Shown piece after piece: positions 37,004-47,124 of a DNA stretch of 64,000 nucleotides. The stretch is from positions 6,269,501 to 6,333,500 of the forward strand of contig OZ005611.1 of the NCBI GenBank assembly GCA_963930655.1, read 5' to 3'. The translations under genes were made by a program, and so were the position numbers. The notes below the pieces were generated by a model. That model saw nothing but the letters and a program-made list of their open reading frames with translations. It did no database searches and was not told the origin of the DNA. Each line of letters begins with the position of its first letter. The stretch's first letter is position 1. The DNA is from Myrica gale. Lineage: Eukaryota; Streptophyta; Magnoliopsida; Fagales; Myricaceae.

Positions 37004-37201
37004 GGGTGAGTTTGTTTTATAAAATTTTAGTGTTGTTAAAATTTCAGGTATTGGGTTTAGTGAAAAAGTGAAGAGAGATAATTTTTTATATTTTTTGTAG
37101 TGAAAAGTAATGATTTGATGGGAAAGAAAAATTATATTGTAATATTTTATTGTGTTAAAATTTTAGAGGGGGTAAAATTTTACAACACAAACGGAGCCTT
37201 A
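37001..37201. mobile_element. Tourist-like (PIF/Harbinger) MITE
   Basis: The element 37004-37198 (195 bp) is flanked by TTA on both sides (37001-37003 and 37199-37201), the classic PIF/Harbinger target site. The ends GGGTGAGTTTGTTTTATAAA and (inverted) GGCTCCGTTTGTGTTGTAAA are terminal inverted repeats. Two relatives lie at 46100 and 46745. Confidence 0.8.
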
Positions 37202-37278
37202 GTCTAAGAGTTGGCTTTGTTACAAGCAACTAGGCAGGGAAACCCCCCAAATCACACTATGAGAGAAATAAATTGATA

Positions 37279-37510
37279 GGGATAAATACAAAATTGGTCC
37301 CTATGCTATACGCAAAAATCGATTTAGTCCCTGTGATATGAAAAGCATCGATTTAGTCCTTGTGATTTCAGAAAGTGATAAAATCAGTCCCTGATGGAGG
37401 ACCAATAACAAACGAAAATAGAATCACATAGACTAAATCGATGTTTTTCATATCACAGGGACTAAATCGATTTTTGCGTATAGCACATGGACTGATTTTA
37501 CATTTATCCC
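37279..37510. mobile_element. 232-bp long-TIR MITE
   Basis: Nearly the whole element is two inverted arms of about 100 bp starting GGGATAAATACAAAATTGGT, with AAATCGATTTAGTCCCTGTG repeated and inverted. It has the same length and ends as the copy in RAD52-2 intron 3. No clean 9-bp target repeat is visible here. Confidence 0.75.
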
Positions 37511-38133
37511 TAAATTTGAATGGAAACTGTCATGTCAACAAAATCAAATTCAATAACTAATTTTGAAATTTTTTATAAAACAAAATTTTTACCTTTTAAA
37601 TTTTTAAAATACTCGTCAATTCATTTTGTCCACATTTTTTAAATAAATTATAAAAAATTATATCTTTCACTAAATATAAAAATCCAAATAAACATATTCT
37701 ATCTATATTTTTTTATATAAATCCTGATAAATTTTAATCTCATATAAAAAATCTTATCAATTTACTTGGCTTATATTTTTTTTGTTTACAAACTTCAACA
37801 AGGGAAACAAAATTGGAAATTAAATTCTAAAAAATTATGTTCACAGTATTTTCGAAACGCAGACCCAACTGCGTTGGATCACTTCTCGTGGCCCAGAAAG
37901 AGCATATACCCGACCCGGATGTTTTCCATACCAAGTCCAATCTCAACCTATGGAGAATGACTAGTTTGTAAACCCGCAAGTGCGCTACAACCCAGCTTCT
38001 TTTTGCCGACTCGCCTGGAAGTAGGAGAGACAGAGAGCTACTTTAGGTTCGTTGGTGCCCTTCGTCAGGCTGTAGCTATCAGCTGCTGCTACATAGCGTG
38101 TAGTCCGGTTAGACACATTAGGGTTTGAAAGAG
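37511..38133. other. AT-rich flank and U2A' promoter
   Basis: AT-rich to about 37830, then GC-richer sequence leading into the U2A' start. A TTAGGGTTTGAAAG phrase (telo-box-like) lies just before the ATG. No further gene. Confidence 0.5.
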
Positions 38134-41100
38134 ATGGTGAGGCTCACTGCCGACTTGATTTGGAAAAGCCCTCATTTTTTCAATGCCATCAAGGAGCGAG
38201 AGCTAGACCTTCGAGGTATTTCCTTCTCTATCTGTGTTCCACTCTTCGAACGCTTTTTTTTACTGACATGCAAATAGCCCCTCGAAGCGGTCGTTCTTGA
38301 GAAACAAGTGACTTGTAGTTTGTAAGCAGTTCTCACATTATTACCTCTTCGGGTGCTAGGTAACAAAATCGCGGTGATAGAGAACTTGGGTGCTACTGAG
38401 GTGAGCAATTCGCCTCTCTCAATCTGAAGTTGTCGGGATATTTGACTTGTATAATGTGGTTGTCTGAAGTAATCGGTTTGTCCTTTAGTAAATAGTTTTT
38501 TTTCCAGTTAATTTTTCACTTGATGGCTTTCATAGTTACTTCTGTTATCTCGTTGTTGATTTTACTTTATGCTTGAGATTTGATGACATTTTTTAAACCT
38601 GAATAGATGATATAGGTTTCCATGTTATAAGTTTTCCCTGAGTTCATGGGTTCTCAAGGTCGGACATTAGCTCTATGAAGCTACTTCAAGCAAATGAATG
38701 TGCATATATTCAACTTGATTTTAAGTATGAATACAATGAGCCTAATCATAATTTTTTTTTTCATTTTGGGTTTGGGCAGGACCAATTCGACACCATTGAT
38801 TTGTCTGACAATGAGATTGTTAAGTTGGAAAACTTTCCACATCTTAGTCGTTTGGGCACTCTGCTCATAAATAACAACAGAATTACTCGCATCAATCCGA
38901 ACATTGGAGGTAAGATTCGAATAGAACATCTGTTGTTTTCAGAAATCGTCTTTAAGCAAGCTTGTCATTTGTATTGCAGAGTTCTTGCCAAAGTTGCACT
39001 CATTAGTTCTTACCAACAATAGGCTTGTCAACTTGGTAGAGATTGATCCCCTGGCATCCCTTCCAAAGCTGCAGTTTCTTAGTTTGATGGATAATACCGT
39101 TACAAAGAAACCAAATTATAGGCTATATGTGATTAACAAACTGAAGATCCTTCGAGTTCTAGATTTCAAAAAGGTGAAAAACAAGGTGAGGTTCTTTTAT
39201 TGTGTCGAACTCACGTTCTTGGTTTTCAGTGCATGCCACTGTTTTCTTCTGTGGTTAAAATTATAAACTCCTTAAATTTTCTTGTCTAGTTATGCGCTCA
39301 TTGTGTAAAGTATGCTCAGTTATGCTTATTATGCAAAGTTTCAATGAAGTCTTAGCTGCATAGAGCTACAGATTTTTTTGCCTTGTATTGTGGGAGTTGA
39401 GAAATATTAACTGCTAATTTTTCCAAAGATCTTTTTCTTCCCATTCATCCAAAAGTTGTAGATCTGCTTTAGAAATAGCACAAGTGATAAATCCTTCTGG
39501 AGACTAACAATTTCATATTCGTGTTTGTACTAGAAGTTAATGTAAATGTACGAACCACTTCAACAGCTTAAACGGAGAAACACGATGGTGTACTCAGACA
39601 TGTTACTGCTTCACATATTATTTGATATTGTCGTTGAGGCATGTATGTAGGATTACAGTGTGGCTCCAGTGCAGAGAAAGCTAGAAAGTATAACGTTATA
39701 ATTTTGCTTTCACTTTGTGATAATTTTCCTCTGTGCATTTCAAACTTGGGTTGCATGATTACCCTTCAAGTACTTACTGTTGCTATAGCCACGAATGGAA
39801 GGTTGATGTCAGAGCAAAGATAAGTGGGTAAATAGATAAACAAAACTAGGAAATAGAATGTTGTGCAGCTTTTATTTTGATCAATACATTTGCTGAAATT
39901 TTTGAACTATGATACAACATTTCCTACTTGTTATTTTCAAATCCCCTCTGCCTGAGTTATTACCTTCATTTTGATAACAATATTCTATAAATGATAGGAG
40001 AGACTCGAAGCAAGAAATTTGTTTGCATCTGAAGAAGTTGAAGAAGAGGCTAGAAGGGAATCTGCAAAAACTTTCACACCAGGTGAGGTACCCAAAGTTC
40101 CGGAAGTTTCAGAGGAAGAACAAATGCAAAAAGTATCTGCCCCAACTCCTGAGCAAATTATAGCTATCAAGGTATTAATATGATTGAATGAGTGTCTTTT
40201 TGCAAGTCTGCCACATTTTATTTTGTGTAAGTGGGCAAAGTGATGTGCATGGTATTTTTGTGCTATGGGATATTCAGCACGTGCCAGGTATTTGTTGGTT
40301 TTATTCTGAGTAAATGTTGGTGTTTACCTCTACTGACTAGTCATAGAAGCTCTATCATATATCTGCTGCAATTTGAGGACCTGTAAGAGCTTCAATTCTC
40401 TAAAGGCAGATGAAAAATGGGGTATCTTAGACGATAAGAGGAGGTTATTAACTAAGTTTTAGAACTTCAACAGAGAGATGCGAGATCTAGTATCGTACCT
40501 TTGTTGCCAAATGTCGACTCTTGGCAATAAAGTGATAGCCAGACTTTCAATACATTGACCTTGCTCTGAAAATGTTGAAGCCCATGTCTTGGAAATGGAT
40601 GTATGGTTGGATAAAAATTTTATTTATGTTTATTTTTTTGGGATCAGGCATACATTCTTTGTACATGGATGGACAGATAGATATTCTGAAGGGGTTATAA
40701 TTGCAGTAGTTTAAAGTCCTCTAAATTAGAGGAAGGTCTAGTCTAGACTAAATTAATATGTGCAGTCTAATTCTTTGAAATTTGTTCAATGGACGGGAAA
40801 ATGTTCTTTTGTGTTTTTGGAATATTATGGGTAGTTTAGGCCTTTCGTTTTAACACATGTAACACAAGAATTGTGTACAAGTCTGTTCATGTAATTTTTG
40901 TTCCCTGTTTAGATTATGATTTAGATTATCGCATGTTTAAGATTATAATTTGATTAGCTGATGTCTTATACGTAATTTCACTGGTATTCAGGCTGCCATT
41001 GTGAATTCCCAAACTCTTGAAGAGGTTGCAAGACTTGAAAAGGTGCTTACATTATGTTTAATGGTTCAAATTCTTTTGTGATTTATAAACTTTGTTTTTT

Positions 41101-42185
41101 TGTGCTTAGTTGTAACATTTCATTTTACTTCATCTTGATGACAGGCATTGAAGTCAGGTCAGCTTCCTGCAGATTTGAAGACTTTGGATGAGGATACTGG
41201 GTCAGATGGTGTCAACCAAAAGGATGATAATATGGTTCAGGATGAGGGCGATAGTGAGCCTAAAGATGGGGAGGAAGGAGGAAATGACAAGCCTGCACCC
41301 ATGGAACAGGTATGGCTTTTGTACTGTTTTGTATGCAACTTTATACTCACTCTCGCTCTATGTATATGTAAATATATCTATGTATGGATGTATATGTATA
41401 CACACGCACACGCATGCACACCCAAGCAGATATGGCAGTAGAGAGGGTTAGCGTCCTCAATAACCCGTATCATCTTGATTCCTCACCAGTTTGTTACAAG
41501 GGTGCTTGAAAGACAGGATTAATATCAGGTCTGTTGTGATGAGCCTATGCTAAATATGTCAAATTTGCTGTCGGCCCCTTAGCATTTTACTGAAGTTGGG
41601 TGTGAAAGATTTCCTTAAATTATAGGATCTCTCAATCCAGTCATTGAAAACATAGCAATTGTTTCACAAATGGGATGAAGAATTGCATGTGGCTGGTTAT
41701 AATATATTTGGGGGATGTTATGTCAGTTCCCCTTTTCCCTTAGTAACTCCTGTATAACTCTGTTGACACTTTAATGACTTGTTGGGTGTGCATACGGGTG
41801 GTACTTTTTTAATCCTTCATTTATGTTTCCTGGTGTTTGAAAATGATATTTTCATTATTTTTTGCACATGCAGACATTAGAGGCTTTTGTTCACATAGAG
41901 AAATTGGAATTACATTCCTATTCATGAAGTTAATCTTGTTCTTAACCAAGATCCTTGATAATAACGGGGTTGCCCTGTAACTGCCTTTATTCTGCCCTCG
42001 GTGCACAATATAGAAGTTTTGGGAGATTTTTTTTTTGATAAGTTTTGGGAGATTAGATAGCATATTGGTGGAAATGGTTGTTACATTTTTCAGCTGAATG
42101 ATCAAGCAACTCATGCAACGGGAACTTTTTGCTTCAGTACTACACCTGGACTATTAATGCCATTTTGCTGTCTTTGCAGGAGTAA
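38134..42185 (+). CDS. U2 small nuclear ribonucleoprotein A' (U2A')
   Basis: Eight exons (38134-38215, 38360-38400, 38780-38909, 38980-39185, 39998-40171, 40992-41042, 41145-41309, 42180-42185) join in frame to 284 residues. U2A' binds stem-loop IV of U2 snRNA together with U2B'' in the spliceosome. The protein begins MVRLTADLIWKSPHFFN, typical of the family, followed by leucine-rich repeats (LDLRGNKIAVIENLGA, IDLSDNEIVKLENFP, LLINNNRITRINP, LVLTNNRLVNL) and the capping segment NYRLYVINKLKILRVLD. The C-terminal third is acidic and probably disordered. The last coding exon is only GAG TAA; the splice into it is inferred from the TTTGCAG acceptor. No damage. Confidence 0.95.
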
Positions 42186-43373
42186 AAGGTAGTTTTGGAT
42201 TCCCTCTCCATGGAAGCTCGATCTCCTTCTTGCGGTCCTTGATGGCGATTCACTGTTGGGGCTTCTGTTTTCTGGATATTTCTACAAACTTATGGTTATA
42301 CTCATCACTGATTATGGGATGTGCTAAGCCCGAATGTAAACTCTCTCTAGTTTCCTGAGCCTTCTTAGTCCTCAACACCCCCCCCCCCTCCAAAAAAAAA
42401 AGAAAAGAAAAGAGAAAGGTAATGGGATGGGAACCTTGCCCTCTGCATGTACTAATTTTTACCTGAATTTTTTTTGGGACTAATGCAGCTGTTTTAACTT
42501 ATGGCAAGCGTGATCTAGTTACGGCACCGACCCTACCACTATATATTATCGTTGCCGTCTGTTATTATCATTACCTGTTATGTTCCATGAAGTCATTATT
42601 TCCCTGTCCTTTGATCTAACTGGACACCGCTAGCTAAAATAGGTAAGCCCGTGGCGGCATGTATCAGTTTTATAGTGTAATTGTGGTAAATGAAATTTGT
42701 CCGAGTATCACCTGAGAATCTGTGGGACAAAGGATGAATTAGATTTATTAATGGGCATTCAGTGGCAGGAACTAAAAGCAGAGATCACTTTCGCTGTGTT
42801 ATTCTGGGTTTCTTTGATCACAATATGTAGTCAAGTGGTGTCTTTGTTTGCATAAAGAGAAGGGATTTCCAAGGAAAGGACAGGAATGGGCAGAGGGCTG
42901 CGTAGGGTTGTATTCAATTCTCAGGGAGCAGCGCGGTTAGGAACTGGTGTTAAACGAGAAGTGCGAGACAGGTGATTACTGATTAGTGAACATTGCCGTA
43001 CGTATCGATAACCTGCCGATGAACTTAGAAATGCCAAACATGAAAATGGGAAATTGATACTGCAAAGAAGGCAACGAATATAATAGTGTACAAAATGAAA
43101 ATTTGAACTTTATGCTTCAACAAAGGAGGTTGACAAAATGATAACGGAGGGTGAGATTAAAAGTGAAAACGAGTGAACTCCTTGATAACATTGGGGCACA
43201 AATCTACTGATAATACATTTTATTCAGGGCAAGTAATGGGCATGGCAAACCAGCCAAAGATGTCCATGCAATACTTGTTCAAGAAGGTTCAAAAAGTCCA
43301 AAACCAAACACCGTCTCAAAAACGACACGAAATAATTCATTCCCACATAAAAATTGACTTAAAACACTCAAAA
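42186..43373. other. Convergent 3' flanks of U2A' and RPL10
   Basis: 3' UTR sequence of both genes and unremarkable spacer. It contains a run of 11 C (42378-42388) followed by A-rich sequence. No gene seen. Confidence 0.55.
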
Positions 43374-44048
43374 TCAAGCGTCGGATTTCAGTGCTGCACT
43401 CAAGAAAGCCTTCCCAGGTCGCCTCTGAGCAAGGGGTCCATGGCATCCTAGAAGCTTAGCATTCACTCCATCTGGTGAAATCCTGTTCTCCTGTTTCCAC
43501 TTGAGATAATCCACCCGGTTGAACTTAGTGAAACCCCATTTGCGACTAACAATGATCTTCTGCCGTCCAGGAAACTTGAATTTGGCCCTTCTGAGGGCTT
43601 CCTGTGCATGGGTGCCATTTGATTCTTTGCATCGAACAGACAGCAATACCTGACCAATACTTACCCTTGCGCAGGTCCCTTGGGGCTTCCCAAAGGCACC
43701 ACGCATACCAGTTTGGAGCCTATCTGCTCCAGCACAAGAAAGCATCTTGTTGATACGCAGGACATGGAAGGGATGGACTCTAACTCGCAGGTGGAATGCA
43801 TCTTTTCCTGCAAACTTTGCCATGTACTTGTTACATGCAATACGTGCAGCTTCTAGGGCTTCACTGGTAACATTCTCTTTCTCCCAGGAGACAAGATGGA
43901 CGCAGAAAGGAAATTCATCAACTCCTTTCTTTTTCATGCCCACATCATAAATCCTGATCTTAGGATCAGGAACACCCCTACAGTATCTAGATTTTGGATA
44001 TGGCTTATTCTTAATCTGCCGGTAACACCTTGCTGGTCTTCGACCCAT
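43374..44048 (-). CDS. RPL10: Large-subunit ribosomal protein uL16 (RPL10)
   Basis: A single uninterrupted coding exon of 224 residues. It begins [20 protein letters not shown], contains the conserved P-site loop region ([19 protein letters not shown]) and ends with the plant-type tail [14 protein letters not shown]. In plants this protein is also a target of the NIK1 antiviral signalling pathway. The start is set at 44048: six further upstream codons in frame belong to a 5' leader exon, because an AG acceptor (44060-44061) precedes AATCTGGCACAATGG. A 5' UTR intron is listed separately. No break. Two or three paralogues are usual per genome, so the exact member (A, B or C) is not assigned. 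Confidence 0.96.
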   Translation of the reverse strand: MGRRPARCYRQIKNKPYPKSRYCRGVPDPKIRIYDVGMKKKGVDEFPFCVHLVSWEKENVTSEALEAARIACNKYMAKFAGKDAFHLRVRVHPFHVLRINKMLSCAGADRLQTGMRGAFGKPQGTCARVSIGQVLLSVRCKESNGTHAQEALRRAKFKFPGRQKIIVSRKWGFTKFNRVDYLKWKQENRISPDGVNAKLLGCHGPLAQRRPGKAFLSAALKSDA

Positions 44049-44059
44049 TGTGCCAGATT

Positions 44060-44915
44060 CTGTCAAAAGGAGAAAACGTTTTAGTGAGGGAGAGGGCTGT
44101 AAGCAGATCCGAATGTTACTTATACAGGTAAGTATGCTCCCTCAGAACTGAAGATTAGTTTTCAACAATCGCATTCAGACAAGGCTGAAACTGATTTATA
44201 TCAATTCAATCATTGGGAGCAAAATTATAGAAACCAACAATAGGTCGTCGTTAAAAAATCTGACAGAACAACAGAGGCCATTGCATTACCCTACCAGAAA
44301 AACACACACCACCACTCTCAGAAGAACAAAAAGAAAGTTCAAAATGGAGGACGCATAGGTACAAAAAATAGAAAAAAAAAACATTAAAGCCTAGGGCAAA
44401 CAAATACCTAAAAAGAAACAGGCTTGAAAGAGCAAAAGAAAAGAAGGGATCAATATCATTTGGAAGGTATAAATGCAGATGGGGCAAATTTTACAGGCTT
44501 GATTAAAATCGAACCATTGCTTGATTAAAATTTATAAACAGCCGAATTAAAACGAGTGGATATCAGCTGATTTTCTAGCAAATTTTATATCTTCAGTATG
44601 ACCTATGAGATGACAGGTCTTCTTTGTCAAAACACATCTCGTTCCAAGCCGTGTGAACTCGAAAATCTAATTATCTCTCAATAAAAACTCGACTTGTTTC
44701 TAGATCTACAGAGTACGACCTACAGAATACGACCAGAAACTCTCACAAATGAATAACATTAAGTCAACAAGAACATCTACACGATTCATCTGTATAATAA
44801 AACACACTGAACGTAGCGTAGAACCTAAAACAAATCAGACCATTTCCTTGGGACACGGATGTTCAAGGAGAGAAGAACAACAGAAACACAATACAGAAAG
44901 CAATTAGTTGGTTAC
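44060..44915 (-). other. 5' UTR intron of RPL10
   Basis: On the minus strand a CGCGG/GTAACC donor (44915) and a TTTTGACAG acceptor (44060) enclose 856 bp. The inferred leader exon upstream is about 44916-44990. Ribosomal protein genes often carry such leader introns. Internal ORFs here show no family motifs. Confidence 0.65.
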
Positions 44916-45016
44916 CCGCGTTGTGAACGAGCTGCTTCGGACTGAGTCGCGAAGATGGAGATAAGTGGAATGGGTCGACCACTTCGATCTAACTGAATCC
45001 ACAGGATGCCGCTTCG

Positions 45017-45066
45017 TTTTATACTGTCATTGAGACATCAACTTCCACTCCAAAACCCTAACCCTA
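45017..45066 (-). promoter_or_regulatory. RPL10 core promoter: TATA box and telo-box
   Basis: On the minus strand a TATAAAA box lies at 45017-45023. Upstream of it is a double telo-box, seen on the plus strand as AAACCCTAACCCTA (45053-45066). Telo-boxes are a known feature of plant ribosomal protein and translation-gene promoters. Confidence 0.7.
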
Positions 45067-45266
45067 CCACCCTTTAGCCGCAGTCGGGTTTCAGTTAACC
45101 ACGGTTTGTATGCGAGTTAACTCTCTCCTTTTTTTTTTTTGCTAAGTAGCGAGTTAACTATCTCGATTCTAACTCTTATATTGCATTTTATTTTGTAAAA
45201 GAAATTAACTATCTCTAACTTGAGCTTTCACAAACTATATTGTAATTTTCAATTGTAGCTTGTTAT

Positions 45267-45804
45267 TTTTATGAAGGCTAAATTATTTTGTATGTCTTTA
45301 GAGTTTGACTTTTTCCTAATTTTGGTCTTTAGAGTTCGATTCTTTTTAAAATTATCCCTGAATTTAAACTCATTCTCAAATAAATCATGTCGTCAACCAA
45401 GTGGACGGAAATATACATGTGGAAAAAAATATCGTTCAATCGCAACGTGACACGTGCAAGTAAATAAAATAAATAATTAATAAAAAAATATATAAAAAAA
45501 TTTATTTCATTTTTTAAAGAAAAAAAAAGGAAGGATGAGAGACCTCCAATCTTTCCTTTTTTAAAAAATGAAATAAATTTAATTAAATTTAAATTAATTT
45601 TTATTTTTTATTTATTGTCAAGTGTCAATTTTCAAGTATAAGCTATTAGCCACGTGTGCATTCGGTCCACTAAGTTGACGATATGATCTATTTGGGAATG
45701 AGTCCAAACCTCATGTATAGTTTTAAGCAAAATCAAACCCTGAGTACCAAACTGAGAAAATGTCAAACCTCAGAGACGTGCAGAGTAATGTAGTCTTTTA
45801 TGAA
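45267..45804. mobile_element. Mutator-type MITE with 9-bp target duplication
   Basis: The element proper is 45276-45795 (520 bp). Inverted arms of roughly 150 bp start GGCTAAATTATTTTGTATGT and (inverted) GACTACATTACTCTGCACGT. It is flanked by a perfect 9-bp duplication, TTTTATGAA (45267-45275 and 45796-45804). The family is different from the element at 4037. Non-coding. Confidence 0.88.
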
Positions 45805-46099
45805 AGTTATTGAAACAATACAGATAATATCAATTAAATTTTATTTACATGCGTGAAAAAACAAAAAAGTGTAGATAATAATTGATATAAGATTTTTTAT
45901 ATATAGTAGAAAAATTAATTTTGAATTTAATTAATAAAAAATTGTTTTTGTTTTTTTTTAGGGTTTTAAATGCGGATATAAGGGTATTTGTTGAAGGTAA
46001 GTCCATGGATACAAGCTTACTGAAAACCGCAGGATCCATCACACACAGTACAGATTCTCCGAGGTGAACTCAGAGTCTCACAGTGACGGCCTCGAGTAA

Positions 46100-46503
46100 G
46101 GGTGAGTTTGTTTTGTAAAATATTAGTGTTGTTAAAATTGTAGGTATTATCCTCTCAAGTGCAAACAACTCCTTGTGGCTACTCCCTCAGAGAGGCTGAA
46201 CTTAACTGACATGTGTGGTTTGAGAGGGCTGCACGGCTCGGGGTTTGCCGTGGCGTTAAGCCCACCTCGTGCGTAAACTGGATCAGGTTTGTTCGAGCTC
46301 AGTGCACGTGGTTGGGTGCCCGGATTTCCCTCGCCACAAAAAAAAATTTAGGTATTGAGTTTAGTGAAAAATGAAGAGATAGGTAATTTTTTATATTTTT
46401 TGTAATGAAAAGTTATAATTTGATGGGGGAGAAAGAGATTATATTGTAATAATTTATTGTGTTAAAATATTAAAAAGTGTAAAATTTTATGTAGCAAACA
46501 CAC
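46100..46503. mobile_element. Tourist-like MITE split by a SINE-like insert
   Basis: It starts GGGTGAGTTTGTTTTGTAAA after TAA and ends at about GTAGCAAACACAC. It is the same family as 37004-37198, with the SINE-like element inserted at 46149-46343. Confidence 0.7.
46149..46343 (+). mobile_element. SINE-like element, longest copy
   Basis: About 195 bp ending in an A run. It interrupts a MITE and is bracketed by near-identical target copies AAATTGTAGGTATT and AAATTTAGGTATT. The 3' half (GGGCTGCACGGCTCGGGG to GGATTTCCCTCGCCAC) matches the copy at 9280-9402. Weak pol III A/B-box-like motifs are seen; the parental RNA is not identified. Confidence 0.7.
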
Positions 46504-46506
46504 ACT

Positions 46507-46705
46507 GGGCATGTTTGAGCCCCAAATAATTGGGGCCAAATATTTGGGTTTAATACTAAAAAATTCATCATATAATTTTTTATTATTATAATATTTATTA
46601 AAAATATTCTCTCTCTTCTCTTTTTCACCAACTTCAATAACATTTTTTTATTTTATAATATTTTCCAAACTCTCATACCCAAAATTTTCACACTCAAACA
46701 TCCCC
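46507..46705. mobile_element. Short-TIR MITE, 199 bp
   Basis: The ends GGGCATGTTTGAG and (inverted) GGGGATGTTTGAG are flanked by ACT on both sides (46504-46506 and 46706-46708). The 3-bp duplication suggests a PIF/Harbinger relative. Non-coding. Confidence 0.65.
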
Positions 46706-46744
46706 ACTAAGTCCCGTGTTTCCGGCTCGTTCAAGAAGGCTTCT

Positions 46745-46941
46745 GGTTGTGTTTGTGTTGTAAAATTTTAATGTTGTTAAAGTTTTAGGTATTGAGTTTA
46801 ATGAAAAAGTGAAGAAAGAAGTAATTTTTTTATATTTTTTGTAGTAAATAGTAATGATTTGATGGAGAGAGAGATTATATTGTAATATTTAATTGTGTTA
46901 AAATTTTAGAGGGGGTAAAATTTTGATACACAAACGCACCC
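46745..46941. mobile_element. Tourist-like MITE, third copy
   Basis: Same internal sequence as 37004-37198 (TTATATTTTTTGTAGT, GATTATATTGTAATATTT), ending ACACAAACGCACCC. Its ends are slightly diverged and the target duplication is unclear. Confidence 0.65.
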
Positions 46942-47124
46942 ATAAAACGAGTCGTCCAGTAACCGCAACGCGAGTCATCCTACTCAGCGATTCCGAGACA
47001 CCCCGAGAAAGTAAAAATTACAAAAAAAAGAAGAAAGAAAAGACGCTTCCAGAGTTCAAGCCAGGATTCTTTCCTACTCCGGTCGGTAATAGCTGTGTGT
47101 GGAATTAGGAGGAGAGGAGAAGAT

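Noticed and set aside
41401-41430. ACACGCACACGC stretch as a possible regulatory repeat.
   Set aside because: Short imperfect CA repeat in a U2A' intron, of no special note.
43463-43950. Several frames on both strands inside RPL10.
   Set aside because: They are shadows of the intact uL16 reading frame.
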